Both the position numbers and the translations under genes were made by a program. A stretch of DNA of 64,000 nucleotides from Desulfovibrio sp. (GTDB taxonomy: Bacteria; Desulfobacterota; Desulfovibrionia; Desulfovibrionales; Desulfovibrionaceae): positions 1-64,000 of the forward strand of contig NZ_JAVESS010000008.1 of NCBI RefSeq assembly GCF_034006445.1, read 5' to 3'. Shown here in pieces: positions 9,589-19,181 of the stretch. Each line of letters opens with the position of its first letter. Positions within the stretch are counted from its first letter, which is position 1. Below the pieces are notes generated by a model, which was not told where the DNA came from, ran no database searches, and was given only the letters and a program-made list of their open reading frames with translations.

Positions 9589-10467
9589 ATGAATTCGAAT
9601 TCCCGGCTGCCCATTGGACTTTTCGATTCCGGCATGGGCGGCCTTACCGTTTTCAAGGCTCTGGCCAGGCGCTTGCCCGGCGAAGATCTGCTCTATCTTG
9701 GCGATACGGCCCGGTTGCCCTACGGCACAAAAGGCCGCGAAACCATCATCCGCTATACGCTCAGCGCCGCGCAAAAGCTGGTGGACATGGGCGTAAAAAT
9801 GCTGGTGGTCGCCTGCAACACGGCTACAGCCGCTGCCCTGCCCGCCCTGCGCGAGCATTTTGCCCCTCTGCCCGTTCTGGGCGTGGTGGAACCAGGATCA
9901 CAGGCAGCGGCAGAGGCCAGCCGCAACGGACGCATCGTGGTGCTGGCCACAGAGGCCACCATCAACGGCGGCGCTTACCAGCAGGCCATTGCGCGCATCC
10001 GGCCCGATGCCGTGGTGCTGACGCGCGCATGCAATCTTTTTGTCTCGCTGGCTGAAGAGGGCTGGATGAACGGCCCCCTGGTGGAAGGCATCATCCGCCG
10101 CTACCTTGAAGGGCTTTTTGATGCGCCGGAGAATACAACCGCCAATGACGCCGCGCTTCTGCCCGACACCCTGGTGCTCGGCTGCACGCACTACCCCCTG
10201 CTTCAGGACGCATTGCGTCAGGTCGTGGGGCCGGACGTGCACATTGTGGACTCCGCCGCCACCACAGCGGAATTTGTGGCGCAAGAGCTTGGCAAGCTGC
10301 ATCTGTTGCATCCGGACAGGCCAGCTTTCGCCAGCGACGCCACTGACAAGCGCCAGGGTGAAAGCCATTTTCTGACCACAGACCATGTGTCCCGGTTTAT
10401 CCGCACTGGCAGCTTGTTTCTTGGCCGAGAAATGACAGAGGGCGAAGTAACCCTGATAGATTTATAG
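9589..10467 (+). CDS. murI: Glutamate racemase
   Basis: Makes D-glutamate for peptidoglycan by cofactor-independent racemisation. The 292-residue protein carries the two catalytic cysteines: Cys76 in VACNTAT and Cys199 in LGCTHYPLL. The substrate-binding GLFDSGMGGLTV motif is at 10-21. A GGA box sits a few bases before the ATG. It follows the TauE-type exporter closely on the same strand, with no functional link evident. Confidence 0.96.
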   Translation: MNSNSRLPIGLFDSGMGGLTVFKALARRLPGEDLLYLGDTARLPYGTKGRETIIRYTLSAAQKLVDMGVKMLVVACNTATAAALPALREHFAPLPVLGVVEPGSQAAAEASRNGRIVVLATEATINGGAYQQAIARIRPDAVVLTRACNLFVSLAEEGWMNGPLVEGIIRRYLEGLFDAPENTTANDAALLPDTLVLGCTHYPLLQDALRQVVGPDVHIVDSAATTAEFVAQELGKLHLLHPDRPAFASDATDKRQGESHFLTTDHVSRFIRTGSLFLGREMTEGEVTLIDL

Positions 10468-10600
10468 ATTGGAATTCTTATTTTCAAATATTTCATTAGA
10501 CTATCAGTAATCATACGCGGACGAGCAGCCTCGCCAAATCGGTTTTTTTTTGGTACCGTGAGCCAAAAAGCTTGAACGGCGCGCATTTCACGCTTTTTCG

Positions 10601-10629
10601 TTGACAGAAAAACAGCGCTAACGTAATGA
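10601..10629 (+). promoter_or_regulatory. Sigma-70-type promoter of the HU gene
   Basis: TTGACA at 10601-10606 is separated by 17 bases from TAATGA at 10624-10629. It lies within the 355-base gap between murI and the HU gene and would give a leader of about 190 bases. The leader contains a small ATGCC/GGCAT hairpin near 10681. Confidence 0.6.
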
Positions 10630-10822
10630 GACAACAGTCTGACGGCGCAATAAACGTCAATGTTCAGAATCCCCCATGGCGCGGCTATGCCGGGTTGGCA
10701 TATCCGTAGCAATCCCATGCGAGATCGGCCCGTCGGGCCAACGCCTTATGGACATACCTTTGCGTATGGCCCAGTAAGGCATCAATCAGGGAACAAACCG
10801 AAATCCTTTATGGAGAAGCATC

Positions 10823-11098
10823 ATGACTAAAGCTGAGCTTGTTGAAAAAATCCATGCCAAAGCCGGCCTTCCCACCAAGGCTAAAGCCGAAGAAGCCCTT
10901 GACGCTGTAGTGGCCTCCCTGCGTGAAGCCCTGGCCTCTGGCGAATCCGTGACCTTTACCGGCTTCGGCAGCTTCAAAGTTGTGGAACGTGCCGCCCGCA
11001 AGGGTCGCAACCCCCGCACCGGCAAGGAAATCACCATTCCGGCCAGCAAGGTTGCCAAATTCACGCCCGGTAAGGGACTGAAAGACGCCATCAAATAA
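10823..11098 (+). CDS. hup: HU/IHF-family DNA-binding protein
   Basis: A 91-residue histone-like protein that bends DNA and organises the nucleoid. The whole fold is present: the dimerisation helices (MTKAELVEKI...), the GFGSFKV strand and the arm sequence RKGRNPRTGKEITIPAS, which enters the DNA minor groove. The length and the Pro in the arm are normal. A GGAG box sits a few bases before the ATG, and the gene has its own promoter and terminator, fitting an abundant monocistronic product. HU versus IHF cannot be settled from sequence alone. Confidence 0.93.
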   Translation: MTKAELVEKIHAKAGLPTKAKAEEALDAVVASLREALASGESVTFTGFGSFKVVERAARKGRNPRTGKEITIPASKVAKFTPGKGLKDAIK

Positions 11099-11121
11099 AT
11101 TTGACGTAATTTAGTTTTTGC

Positions 11122-11160
11122 GGCGCGCTCACCCTCCGGGGAGAGCGCGTCGTTGTTTTT
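11122..11160 (+). terminator. Terminator of the HU gene
   Basis: A GCGCGCTC...GAGCGCGT stem with a CCC/GGG inner stem is followed by CGTTGTTTTT, 25 bases after the stop codon. Confidence 0.8.
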
Positions 11161-11253
11161 CGTGGGGCCGTCAGAGTCGCAACCCCAAGCACCTGCCTGT
11201 TTACAACAGCGGGACAATCCGCGCCGCCTTTGCGTGAGGCCCTGCGAAAAGAA

Positions 11254-11284
11254 GCAAAGCGGTTGATCGCGGCGATCTTGAAAA
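11254..11284 (+). repeat. Partial tRNA-Ser copy, candidate attachment-site remnant
   Basis: Thirty-one bases match the D-arm to anticodon-loop part of the tRNA-Ser at 13739-13828 (13748-13778) with two mismatches. Together the copies bracket the two AT-rich genes at 11442-13416. The copy lacks the 5' acceptor half and everything after the anticodon loop. It could be an attL remnant or a decayed tRNA fragment. No integrase lies between the copies. Confidence 0.65.
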
Positions 11285-11441
11285 GCGGGGAGTCACAAAA
11301 GAAGCACCAAGAACGTAAAAAACAAATTCATTAAAAACAGCCCAATCAGCTTAAATTCTCACGTGCTAATTGGACGTTTCTCCATGCTGAGTTGACTTTT
11401 ATTCCAAATTTGCTCCAGTGAATGTAAAGCAAGGAGCAAAT

Positions 11442-12545
11442 ATGCGGCAGGAAGAATTTCGAGTCTGGCTTTGTCAGGTAAAAGGGTACAAAGCATCCAC
11501 AGCCGGAAGCAGAGTGTCAAACTGCATGACAGTGGAAAAGCATGAAGGCCCTCTTGACGCCTTGTTCAAGCGAGACCAGTTTTCCGCTCTTTTGGGCAAG
11601 CTCTCCTACAGCAAAGAAGATCAACACCAAAGTCATCCTCCCCGGCATGTCATTCCCATAGACGGCGACATATACAACGGGACGGCAACGCTCCGTTCCG
11701 CAATTCGCTTATATCAAGAATTCTTGGGCACCGAATCCGTGCAGCCACTTGCAGAGCTTGTCATGCCCCCACAGCCACAAACGCGCAAGAAAGCTACTGG
11801 TGATTGGCCCATATGGGAAATCCCCTCATCGGATACGGCCTTAAAAATGGTCAAGATGGTCACGCCCTACGTCCGTTTTTTACATCCAGATATTGTAGGC
11901 GCAATTGTTGAAAACAATGAAAAAAATCGGTTTGCTTGGCGCAAAAAACTTATCAGCCGTGGTATTGACCCAGATTTTTACCTTTGGGAAAAATCAAGTT
12001 GCGCCTTTCCCGGCATCCGTCGCTACACAGGCAGCAAAGAGATCGCCTATTATCGCAAGCAAATAGCGCAAGATAATTTTCAGGTTTCAGATGCCCTGCG
12101 CCTGGATGACAATTCTTTCCCCAAGCATCTTTGGTCATTCCTTTTTCGAGGCAAAGTTTTTCAAAACTTTGGGCCAGAGGGATACTCCCTCGCCCATCTT
12201 GCAGACCATAAAGACTATAAAAATAGGAGAGATGAGGAGTTTGAAATAATCGGCGAGGCACCGGAAAAGCTTTACGGACTGTACAGTTCTGCTTCAAATA
12301 CAGCCTACATGCCAACCAACCTACTTAAACTGACCGATTTCAATTCAGAAACAAGACTTTTATTACTTAACAAGGCACAGGATTTGTACGGCGAAATATG
12401 TAATATCCTGCCGCCCTCCTTGCGCGTGAAGCAACCAGCTCCAGAGTGGAATCTCGGTGATTTTGAATGGGCAGATCCGGTAGGCGCAGGGGCTTCTCTT
12501 GATAGCTTTTTTGAATTCCGTTTCAACGCAATAAATGTTTTGTAG
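11442..12545 (+). CDS. Unknown protein in the AT-rich island, possibly defence-related
   Basis: A 367-residue soluble protein that I do not recognise. AAGGAG seven bases before the ATG at 11442 favours this start over the GTG at 11418. The N-terminal 30 residues (FRVWL...TAGSRVSNC) resemble the small N-terminal module found ahead of some restriction or defence proteins. A later stretch with HLADHK followed by SNTAYMPTNLLKLTD is faintly reminiscent of HNH-type nuclease spacing; this is speculation. Base composition is lower in GC than the neighbours. The next gene starts 64 bases downstream on the same strand and looks like an AbiJ-type protein, so a two-gene system is plausible. Confidence 0.6.
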   Translation: MRQEEFRVWLCQVKGYKASTAGSRVSNCMTVEKHEGPLDALFKRDQFSALLGKLSYSKEDQHQSHPPRHVIPIDGDIYNGTATLRSAIRLYQEFLGTESVQPLAELVMPPQPQTRKKATGDWPIWEIPSSDTALKMVKMVTPYVRFLHPDIVGAIVENNEKNRFAWRKKLISRGIDPDFYLWEKSSCAFPGIRRYTGSKEIAYYRKQIAQDNFQVSDALRLDDNSFPKHLWSFLFRGKVFQNFGPEGYSLAHLADHKDYKNRRDEEFEIIGEAPEKLYGLYSSASNTAYMPTNLLKLTDFNSETRLLLLNKAQDLYGEICNILPPSLRVKQPAPEWNLGDFEWADPVGAGASLDSFFEFRFNAINVL

Positions 12546-12609
12546 GAGGCGGCATGGTGGGAATCCGTAGACGAGAAAAAAGCAATTTGCGGAGGAGTCG
12601 AAGAACAAA

Positions 12610-13416
12610 ATGTCTACACTAAAAATGCATGAAAAATCTATAGTTGAAAAAATATTTAACCGCGGTGGCTATGTACTTGACTTCACGGACAACACATATT
12701 CAGCTTTTTTTCGTGAGCACCGTGTAAACATTGATGACCCCAAATATAAATTTAATGGCCAATCAAAGATGAAACGTCTCAGAGCTTTCTGGGAAATAGA
12801 GCCTGATTTTTTAGTTGGACGAATCCTTCACGCTCTGCTTGAATATGCATGTACAATTGACACTGTACATTCAGAAGATAAAATAAAAGTTGAAAAAATA
12901 ATTAATCGCTTACTTGAAAAATCTACTTCAACTGCTGAAAGTTCATCAGAAGATAATTTTTTGGAAAAGACGTTCCCCCAAATAGGGTTACGTAATATCA
13001 TTCAAGACCCTTGCTTGTTAGATGTTATTGAACAACGAATTCAAGAAATACAAAAGTCAATCCATATTGCTCCACTAGCGACTATCTTCTTGTGCGGTAG
13101 TACCTTAGAGGGGCTACTTCTTGATATTGCATGTGCAAATCCTAAGCAATTTAATTCCGCGAAGTCAGCCCCAAAAAAGGAAAACTGTGTTTTGCCATTC
13201 CAAGAATGGAATCTTGCTTCGCTTATTGATGCGTCTCATGAGTTAGGCTTCATTGGTCTTGATATTAAAAAACATGGGCATAGCTTGCGGGATTTTCGAA
13301 ACTATATTCATCCCCGCGCCCAGGCAACGCAAAAATTCAATCCTGATAAGCATACCGCACGAATATCGTGGCATGTCCTACAAGCTGCAATTGCAGATTT
13401 GACAAAGAAAAGATGA
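12610..13416 (+). CDS. AbiJ-NTD3-like protein with C-terminal HEPN-like RNxxH motif (putative abortive infection)
   Basis: A 268-residue protein, very AT-rich compared with the flanks. The first 80 residues (GGYVLDFTDNTYSAFF, then SKMKRLRAFWEIEPD) match my memory of the AbiJ N-terminal domain 3 found on many anti-phage effectors. The C-terminal half ends in SLRDFRNYIHPRAQ, an Arg-Asn-x-x-His-Pro arrangement typical of HEPN or Abi C-terminal RNase-like domains. By family knowledge such proteins may act as growth-stopping RNases during phage infection. GGAG lies about 14 bases upstream of the ATG. The gene sits between the unknown gene and tRNA-Ser, inside the repeat-bracketed island. Confidence 0.7.
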   Translation: MSTLKMHEKSIVEKIFNRGGYVLDFTDNTYSAFFREHRVNIDDPKYKFNGQSKMKRLRAFWEIEPDFLVGRILHALLEYACTIDTVHSEDKIKVEKIINRLLEKSTSTAESSSEDNFLEKTFPQIGLRNIIQDPCLLDVIEQRIQEIQKSIHIAPLATIFLCGSTLEGLLLDIACANPKQFNSAKSAPKKENCVLPFQEWNLASLIDASHELGFIGLDIKKHGHSLRDFRNYIHPRAQATQKFNPDKHTARISWHVLQAAIADLTKKR

Positions 13417-13738
13417 GAAAGAAAAATAGCACCAGGGGGCTGCCCCGAAAGGTTCACACGTTCAGCGGCTTTCAAATGGATTTTTATTAAATAACTATTG
13501 CCACATACAAACTTTATCCAAACATTTAATATAGATGCTCGCCCATAACAGTTTTGAAGACTCGGAGGTTTTCAACGCCGGTGGAACCGATTTGAAGCCA
13601 CTGAGCAAAATTCTTTGAATTTTCGCAAATTACTGCTGGAATGCTATCCTTGTAGCTGTAAGAAATCCATTTGTGTTTTTTCCGTTAATACCTTATAGAT
13701 ATCAGCTCTTGGAGCGTGTTTAGTCGCGCGCACCCTGC
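13417..13738. other. AT-rich spacer at the right edge of the island
   Basis: About 320 bases with no credible reading frame and no clear terminator. The composition still resembles the island and switches back to GC-rich at the tRNA. The promoter of tRNA-Ser should lie in the last 60 bases, but I see no consensus pair. Confidence 0.5.
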
Positions 13739-13828
13739 GGAGGGGTGGCAGAGCGGTTGATCGCGGCGGTCTTGAAAACCGTTGAAGGTGTGAGCCTTCC
13801 GGGGGTTCAAATCCCTCCCCCTCCGCCA
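13739..13828 (+). tRNA. tRNA-Ser(UGA)
   Basis: Ninety bases fold as a class II tRNA. The acceptor stem GGAGGGG pairs with CCCCTCC, the CCA end is encoded, the anticodon loop CTTGAAA has anticodon TGA, and a long variable arm (GTTGAAGGTGTGAGCCTTC) and a GGTTCAA T-loop are present. The D-arm and anticodon region is duplicated at 11254-11284. Confidence 0.96.
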
Positions 13829-13844
13829 CAAAAGCATTGCATGC

Positions 13845-13883
13845 AGCCCCATAAAGCCCCAAAGGCCGTATGGGGCTTCTTTA
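13845..13883 (+). terminator. Terminator after tRNA-Ser
   Basis: AGCCCCATA pairs with TATGGGGCT and is followed by TTCTTTA, 16 bases after the tRNA. Confidence 0.7.
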
Positions 13884-14108
13884 GTATCCTGCGCTTTTTC
13901 TCAATTTTTTAGGGTGTTTTGCCGTTTCCCCAGTTGCGGAATACTGTGGAGGCTGCTACAAAAAACACATTGATCACAGCTAAGTATACAGAGGCGGGGC
14001 ACAATGCCCGCCCTCTCTATCTGCGCCCTGTCCGGCCTTAATCAGTCAGGACAGGACTCCAGCGGAAGGCATCCCCCCACATTCCGTGTCATGACGGAAT
14101 GGCCAAGT

Positions 14109-14139
14109 AGCCCGCAGTCTGGTCTGTCGGGCTTTTTTT
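14109..14139 (+). terminator. Hairpin with T-run upstream of the first chemoreceptor
   Basis: AGCCCG...CGGGCT stem with seven T. It lies 58 bases before the chemoreceptor start at 14197. It may end an upstream transcript or act as a leader attenuator. The rest of 13884-14196 holds no gene. Confidence 0.55.
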
Positions 14140-14196
14140 GTCAGATGCAGGGCGCGAGCCCACGCATCGTACACCGGCCATCGTGAAGGAGAGCCA

Positions 14197-15957
14197 ATGA
14201 AGTTGGGCGTCAAACTTACGCTGTCATTCCTGTCTGTCATCGCCATACTTCTTGTTCTTTCGGGCGTTGGCCTCAAAAACCTCGACGCAATGAACGCACG
14301 GGTGCGTGAAATCGACAGCACGTGGCTGCCAGCGGTCATCGCCGTTCAGGGCATGAACATCCAGCTCAATGCCGTTCGGGCTGACCTCGCCGCCATCATG
14401 TCGCAAAACTACGCGGACGAAATCCGCAAGTATGAGGCAAGAATCCAGCAGTCCCTGCAAATCATGCAGGAAAACCACGACGCATTTCTCACGCTCATGC
14501 AGACCCTGCCCGCAGGTCTTGGCAGCACGGACAAGGAACTCATGGAACGCCTTGACGCCATGTCTACCGAGGCCGCCGAAGTGCGCGAAGGGATGATCAA
14601 AAACATGCTCAATGGTCGGCGCGGCCTGGCGGCATCCACTTTTGACAGCAAGTACCGTCCCCTTTTCGACAAAATGGCCGACGCCTGCGCCGAACTGGTC
14701 AAACGCAACGTCAGCGGCAGCCAGCAGGCCGCGGCCGATGCCTCGGCCATAGGCGAACAGGCGCGCGCCACATCCCTGATTCTGGCCGCTATCGCCATCA
14801 TTTGCGCGGCGGGCATCTGTATGAATCTCACGCGTTCCCTCAGCAGGCAACTTGGCAAGGATCCCAGCCAGTTGGCCCTTATCGCCCGGCGGGTGGCCGG
14901 AGGCGATTACAGTATGGACAACGACACGTCACGGCGCGGCGTCTACGCCGACATCGTCGCCATGGTGAAGGCCCTGCAAAAGCACATAGAACGGGCACGC
15001 CGTGAATCGGAAAAGGCCGTGGAGCAGTCGCGCATGGCGGCGGAAGCCCTGACCAAGGCGGAAGCCTCGGAAGAAAACGCAAAAAAGAAAACAGCGGCAA
15101 TGCTTGCCACAGCCCAAAAGCTCGAGCGGGTTGCCGAGGCCGTGAGCGCCGCCTCCACCCAGCTTTCTGCGCGCATCGAGCAGTCCGACAAGGGGGCGGT
15201 CGCCTCGGCCCGGCGGCTGGCCGAGGCCGCCAGCGCCATGAACCAGATGAACGCCACCGTGCACAATGTGGCTCGCAACGCCGCCCAGGCGTCAGCGGCA
15301 TCGCTTGATACGCGCGAAAAGGCCGTGGCGGGAGCCAGCATAGTGGAACAGGCCGTGCACAGCATAAGCCAGGTGCATGAGGTCTCGTTGCGACTCACGG
15401 AAAATATGGGGCAGCTCAATGACCAGGCCCAGGCCATCAGCAAGATCATGAACGTCATTTCCGACATTGCGGATCAGACCAACCTGCTGGCCCTCAATGC
15501 CGCCATCGAGGCGGCACGGGCCGGAGACGCCGGGCGCGGTTTTGCGGTTGTGGCCGACGAGGTGCGCAAGCTGGCCGAAAAAACCATGATTTCAACGCAT
15601 GATGTGGGCAATGCCATCAGGGCCATCCAGGAGAGCACGGCCACAAGCATGGCTGCCATGGGCACCGCGGCCGCCCAGGTGAACAAGGCCACGGAATTCG
15701 CCAACCAGTCCGGCCAGGCCCTGGGAGAGATTGTCACCACTGTTGAAGGAGCGGCGGATCAGGTCAATGCCATTGCCGCAGCCAGCGAGCAGCAGTCAGT
15801 TGCCAGCGACGAAATCAACCGCAGCATCTCCACGGTCAACGAGGCCGTGCAGCAGACGGCTCTGGCCATGAGCGAAGCTTCACGGGCCGTTGGCGAACTG
15901 AGGCTGCAAACCGGCACCCTGACATCTCTTATTGCGGAAATACGAAACGAGGAGTAA
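14197..15957 (+). CDS. Methyl-accepting chemotaxis protein with four-helix-bundle sensor
   Basis: A 586-residue inner-membrane receptor signalling through CheW and CheA to the flagellar motor. One membrane helix lies at about 7-28, a periplasmic helical domain of the 4HB_MCP type at about 30-185, and a second membrane helix at about 190-212. A short linker follows instead of a clear canonical HAMP, and then the cytoplasmic signalling coiled coil. The hairpin tip is conserved ([36 protein letters not shown]). GGAG lies six bases before the ATG. Its signalling half is nearly identical to the receptor at 16411, which indicates duplication with swapped sensors. No CheW-binding C-terminal pentapeptide is visible. 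Ligand unknown. Confidence 0.93.
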   Translation: MKLGVKLTLSFLSVIAILLVLSGVGLKNLDAMNARVREIDSTWLPAVIAVQGMNIQLNAVRADLAAIMSQNYADEIRKYEARIQQSLQIMQENHDAFLTLMQTLPAGLGSTDKELMERLDAMSTEAAEVREGMIKNMLNGRRGLAASTFDSKYRPLFDKMADACAELVKRNVSGSQQAAADASAIGEQARATSLILAAIAIICAAGICMNLTRSLSRQLGKDPSQLALIARRVAGGDYSMDNDTSRRGVYADIVAMVKALQKHIERARRESEKAVEQSRMAAEALTKAEASEENAKKKTAAMLATAQKLERVAEAVSAASTQLSARIEQSDKGAVASARRLAEAASAMNQMNATVHNVARNAAQASAASLDTREKAVAGASIVEQAVHSISQVHEVSLRLTENMGQLNDQAQAISKIMNVISDIADQTNLLALNAAIEAARAGDAGRGFAVVADEVRKLAEKTMISTHDVGNAIRAIQESTATSMAAMGTAAAQVNKATEFANQSGQALGEIVTTVEGAADQVNAIAAASEQQSVASDEINRSISTVNEAVQQTALAMSEASRAVGELRLQTGTLTSLIAEIRNEE

Positions 15958-16410
15958 AAACAGTAAACATTTCCGGTTAAATGTATTCTGAGGCCGAGTC
16001 GAGCGGCTTCAAAAGAATGCCATGCGTCGCCGTGTCTGCTTTTCAGGTAGGCTGGCGAAGTGCTGCACGCGTGCAGGCATGGACTGTTCTTTTTTTGTAA
16101 TGCCATGAACCAGAACCTCAATCCCACGCTCACGTGGCTGTGGCTACCCTGCCCGGCCGCGCTGTACGCTGCTTGCTCACAGCCCATCCGGCCGTTATCA
16201 GGCAAGCGCCATTACCTCCCCTTTCCCAGCCCACCTTCCGGCACGGTCCCAATGCGGACCTGACGCCTGATTGTCTCAAAACTGCGGCATAACGCCCCAT
16301 GTCCGGCGCGACCAGGATTTTCTTTCGCGCCCCCCTCAGCAACACCGAACCCGCTGTTTTCACACGGCTGCCAGGCGGAAAGTCCACCCGGACCGACCCG
16401 GAGAATCGCC
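15958..16410. other. Spacer between the two chemoreceptors
   Basis: About 450 bases without a credible gene. A CTGCACGCGTGCAG palindrome at 16063-16076 followed by a T-run at 16089-16096 may be a weak terminator. I see no sigma-28 consensus. Confidence 0.5.
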
Positions 16411-18210
16411 ATGCTCAGAGCCATCAACATTTCACAGCGCATCACGTTTTTTGTAATTCTTATGATAGCCATGACCATAGCCATGGCTGTTCTGTCCTTC
16501 TTTATGACCAGCAGCGTCATCAGCGAAGGAACCGTTGTGGCCAGAAATGAGCTGCTTGCCTCGCAGCGCGCGCGCATCAAGGATGTGACCCACTCCTCTG
16601 CCCTGGGGCTGGCGGCCATGACAAAGGGGCTGCCCCAGCAGGAGCAGTTGCGCGTCATTGCCGATTATGTGGAAAAATCCCGCTTTGAGGACGATGCTTC
16701 AGGCTATTTTTATGTCTATGAGGGCACCGTCTGCGTAGCCCACCCCACGCAAAAGCAGATCATCGGCAAGGACCTGTCCGGCACGGCCGACAAGCAGGGC
16801 GTGCACTATGTGACGGAACTGAGCAAGGCATCGGCCAAGGGCGGGGGTTTTGTGGATTTTGTCTTTCCCAAGCCTGGCGCAGGTGACGTGTTCAAGCTCG
16901 GCTATGCCGAAAACGTCCAGGGCACGCCGTACTGGATAGGAACCGGCGTCTACATCGACAATGTGGACAGGGACGAAATCAAACTGCACAACACCATGCA
17001 CGCGCTGCTCACAGAAACGCTTACCACCTATGGCGGCGGCTTTCTGGCCATCCTGCTGCTTCTTGTGATTCCCCTTTCCTACCATCTGGTGACATCCATC
17101 ACCCGGCCTCTGGGCAGCATCACCGGCCAGGCCCGGGCTGTGGCCGCTGGCGATCTTGATGTACACATCGCGCCCACGGGCAAGGATGAAGTGGCTGTGC
17201 TGGAGCAGGCCCTGCGCGACATGGTCGGCAATCTCAAGCGGCTCATCGGCCAGGCTGCGGAAAAGAGCCGTCAGGCCGATGCGGCGGCCGCAGAGGCCAG
17301 AGCGGCCCAGGGCAAGGCCGAGCAGGCTGGCAAAAACGCGCAGGCCAAGACTGACGCCATGCTTGTGGCCGCCGACAAACTGGAACAGGTGGCCCATGTA
17401 GTCAGCACGGCCTCGACCCAGCTTGCGGCCCAGATCGAGCAGTCCGACAAGGGCGCGCTGGATGCAGCCAGCCGCCTGACCGATGCCGCCACCGCCATGA
17501 ACGAGATGAACGCCACGGTGCAAAGCGTGGCCCGCAACGCTTCCGAGGCTTCCGCCGCTTCGCGCGACACGCGCGAAAGGGCCATTGCCGGAGCGCATAT
17601 TGTGGAGCAGTCCGTGTACAGCATAGGGCAGGTGCACGAGGTTTCGCGCCGCCTCACGGAAAATATGGGCCAGCTCAACGACCAGGCCCAGGCCATCAGC
17701 AAGATCATGAACGTCATTTCCGACATTGCCGACCAGACAAACCTGCTGGCCCTTAACGCGGCCATCGAGGCGGCCCGCGCCGGAGACGCCGGACGCGGCT
17801 TCGCCGTTGTGGCCGACGAGGTTCGCAAACTGGCGGAAAAAACCATGGCTTCCACCCATGATGTGGGCAATGCCATCACTGCCATTCAGGAAAGCGCGAC
17901 CAAGAGCCTCACCGCCGTGGAAAGCGCGTCGGAGCAGGTGGAGCAGGCCACGCAATTCGCCAGCCAGTCCGGCCAGGCCCTCGGCGAAATTGTCACCACG
18001 GTTGAAGCCACGGCAGATCAGGTCAATGCCATTGCCGCCGCCAGCGAACAGCAGTCCGCCGCCAGCGAGGAAATCAACCGCTCCATCACCTCGGTCAACG
18101 AAGTGGTGCAGCAGACAGCCCAGGCCATGACCGACGCGGCACGGGCCGTCAGCGATCTGGCGCTCCAGGCGCACAGTCTCACCGACCTCATCGCGGACAT
18201 GAAAAAATAG
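16411..18210 (+). CDS. Methyl-accepting chemotaxis protein with Cache sensor domain
   Basis: A 599-residue receptor. The first membrane helix lies at about 12-35. The periplasmic domain (about 40-190) looks like a single Cache module, with [14 protein letters not shown] and the later [12 protein letters not shown] segments typical of sCache_2. The second helix is at about 205-228, followed by a HAMP domain ([22 protein letters not shown]) and the signalling domain. The tip sequence and most of the C-terminal 260 residues match the receptor at 14197. Cache domains of this type usually bind small organic acids, but the ligand here is not predictable. Confidence 0.93.
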   Translation: MLRAINISQRITFFVILMIAMTIAMAVLSFFMTSSVISEGTVVARNELLASQRARIKDVTHSSALGLAAMTKGLPQQEQLRVIADYVEKSRFEDDASGYFYVYEGTVCVAHPTQKQIIGKDLSGTADKQGVHYVTELSKASAKGGGFVDFVFPKPGAGDVFKLGYAENVQGTPYWIGTGVYIDNVDRDEIKLHNTMHALLTETLTTYGGGFLAILLLLVIPLSYHLVTSITRPLGSITGQARAVAAGDLDVHIAPTGKDEVAVLEQALRDMVGNLKRLIGQAAEKSRQADAAAAEARAAQGKAEQAGKNAQAKTDAMLVAADKLEQVAHVVSTASTQLAAQIEQSDKGALDAASRLTDAATAMNEMNATVQSVARNASEASAASRDTRERAIAGAHIVEQSVYSIGQVHEVSRRLTENMGQLNDQAQAISKIMNVISDIADQTNLLALNAAIEAARAGDAGRGFAVVADEVRKLAEKTMASTHDVGNAITAIQESATKSLTAVESASEQVEQATQFASQSGQALGEIVTTVEATADQVNAIAAASEQQSAASEEINRSITSVNEVVQQTAQAMTDAARAVSDLALQAHSLTDLIADMKK

Positions 18211-18363
18211 CCCCGCAGAGCCCATGCCAGCGCCAGGCTCGCGGCCAGGCTCGTGGCCAGGCTCGGGTGATGTCCAAGGCTCGCGCCCATGCTCCCGCCC
18301 ATGTTCGCGTGATGCTGCGCAAGGCTCAGGCGGCCGTGAAATGCCCTACCCCATGCTGACAGT

Positions 18364-18401
18364 AAAAGTCCCTCCGCCCATACAGGGCGGAGGGACTTTT
18401 T
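18364..18401 (+). terminator. Bidirectional terminator
   Basis: AAAAGTCCCTCCGCCC and its exact reverse complement flank a short ATACA loop, giving T-runs on both strands. It ends the chemoreceptor transcript and would also stop minus-strand transcription from 18708. The preceding 18230-18340 holds imperfect repeats of GGCCAGGCTC and no gene. Confidence 0.85.
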
Positions 18402-18707
18402 GCGCAACAAAAGGGTGAATCACTCTTGCGCCGCTGCAGTATTTGTGGCGCAAAAAGGCGCGGCGCGAACAGCACGCACATGCCGCAGCAGAGCACAGGC
18501 CTTTTTTCAAGGGTAAACGGCTCTGGCCGCGGGCGCGCTTTGCCCGTGATTTGACCGGGCCGCAATGGGCACAACGTCAGCGCCGCAACCACTGCCGCAA
18601 GGGCAACATTGACAGTTAGTTATGCATTCACGCGCCGTAACGAAGGTGTTGCAAGCTTTGAAGATGGAGGTTCCCAGAGTTGCTCTGCCCTGAGAAGGGG
18701 GATGCGT

Positions 18708-18965
18708 CTATTCTTCAAGCCAGGAATCGTCTTCAAGCACAGTGTAGCCGCGCACCACGAGGTAGTTCACGCCATCGACCTCTTCATGCTGGCCGGTCAC
18801 CTCCACAGGAAGGCTGACTTCATCGTCAAGGTCAACACCAGCTCCACGAGGTACAATACGGTATTCCACATCGTCCTGGATCACGGCCACCCTGGCCTGC
18901 CGCGCGTCCACAGAGCGCGGCACTGCCGTAACATATCCTTTGATAGTAAGGGGACTCTTGTTCAT
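18708..18965 (-). CDS. Small uncharacterised protein (85 residues)
   Basis: An 85-residue acidic, beta-rich protein, MNKSPLTIKGYVTAVPRS... ending in DDSWLEE. I do not recognise a named family. The alternating pattern suggests a small beta-barrel, OB-like fold (inference). The frame runs upstream to 19160 but that part is low-quality sequence over the spacer, and the Met at 18965 gives a compact domain. The ribosome site is weak. It lies downstream of the NrfR-like regulator on the same strand, 216 bases from its stop, and ahead of the bidirectional terminator. Confidence 0.6.
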   Translation of the reverse strand: MNKSPLTIKGYVTAVPRSVDARQARVAVIQDDVEYRIVPRGAGVDLDDEVSLPVEVTGQHEEVDGVNYLVVRGYTVLEDDSWLEE

Positions 18966-19181
18966 ATGCTGTCTTATTGCCTTTAATAAGCCGATTTTTT
19001 TCGCTATAGCGCCTTTCATGCGGCGATGCAAGGTTTCTGGGCCCTGTAAACTGACCTTTTTTTTGCGCGGCCAGCCACAATAGAGCCTGCAAACTTTGAA
19101 AAAGGTGAACACCCTGACGCTGCACACAAATGCAGCGCGCCACAAAAAGGCAAGCGACATAAAACCAGCCCAACGGGCATA

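Noticed and set aside
18609..18986. 125-codon plus-strand frame
   Set aside because: Opposite the small conserved-looking minus-strand gene at 18708-18965, with no ribosome site.
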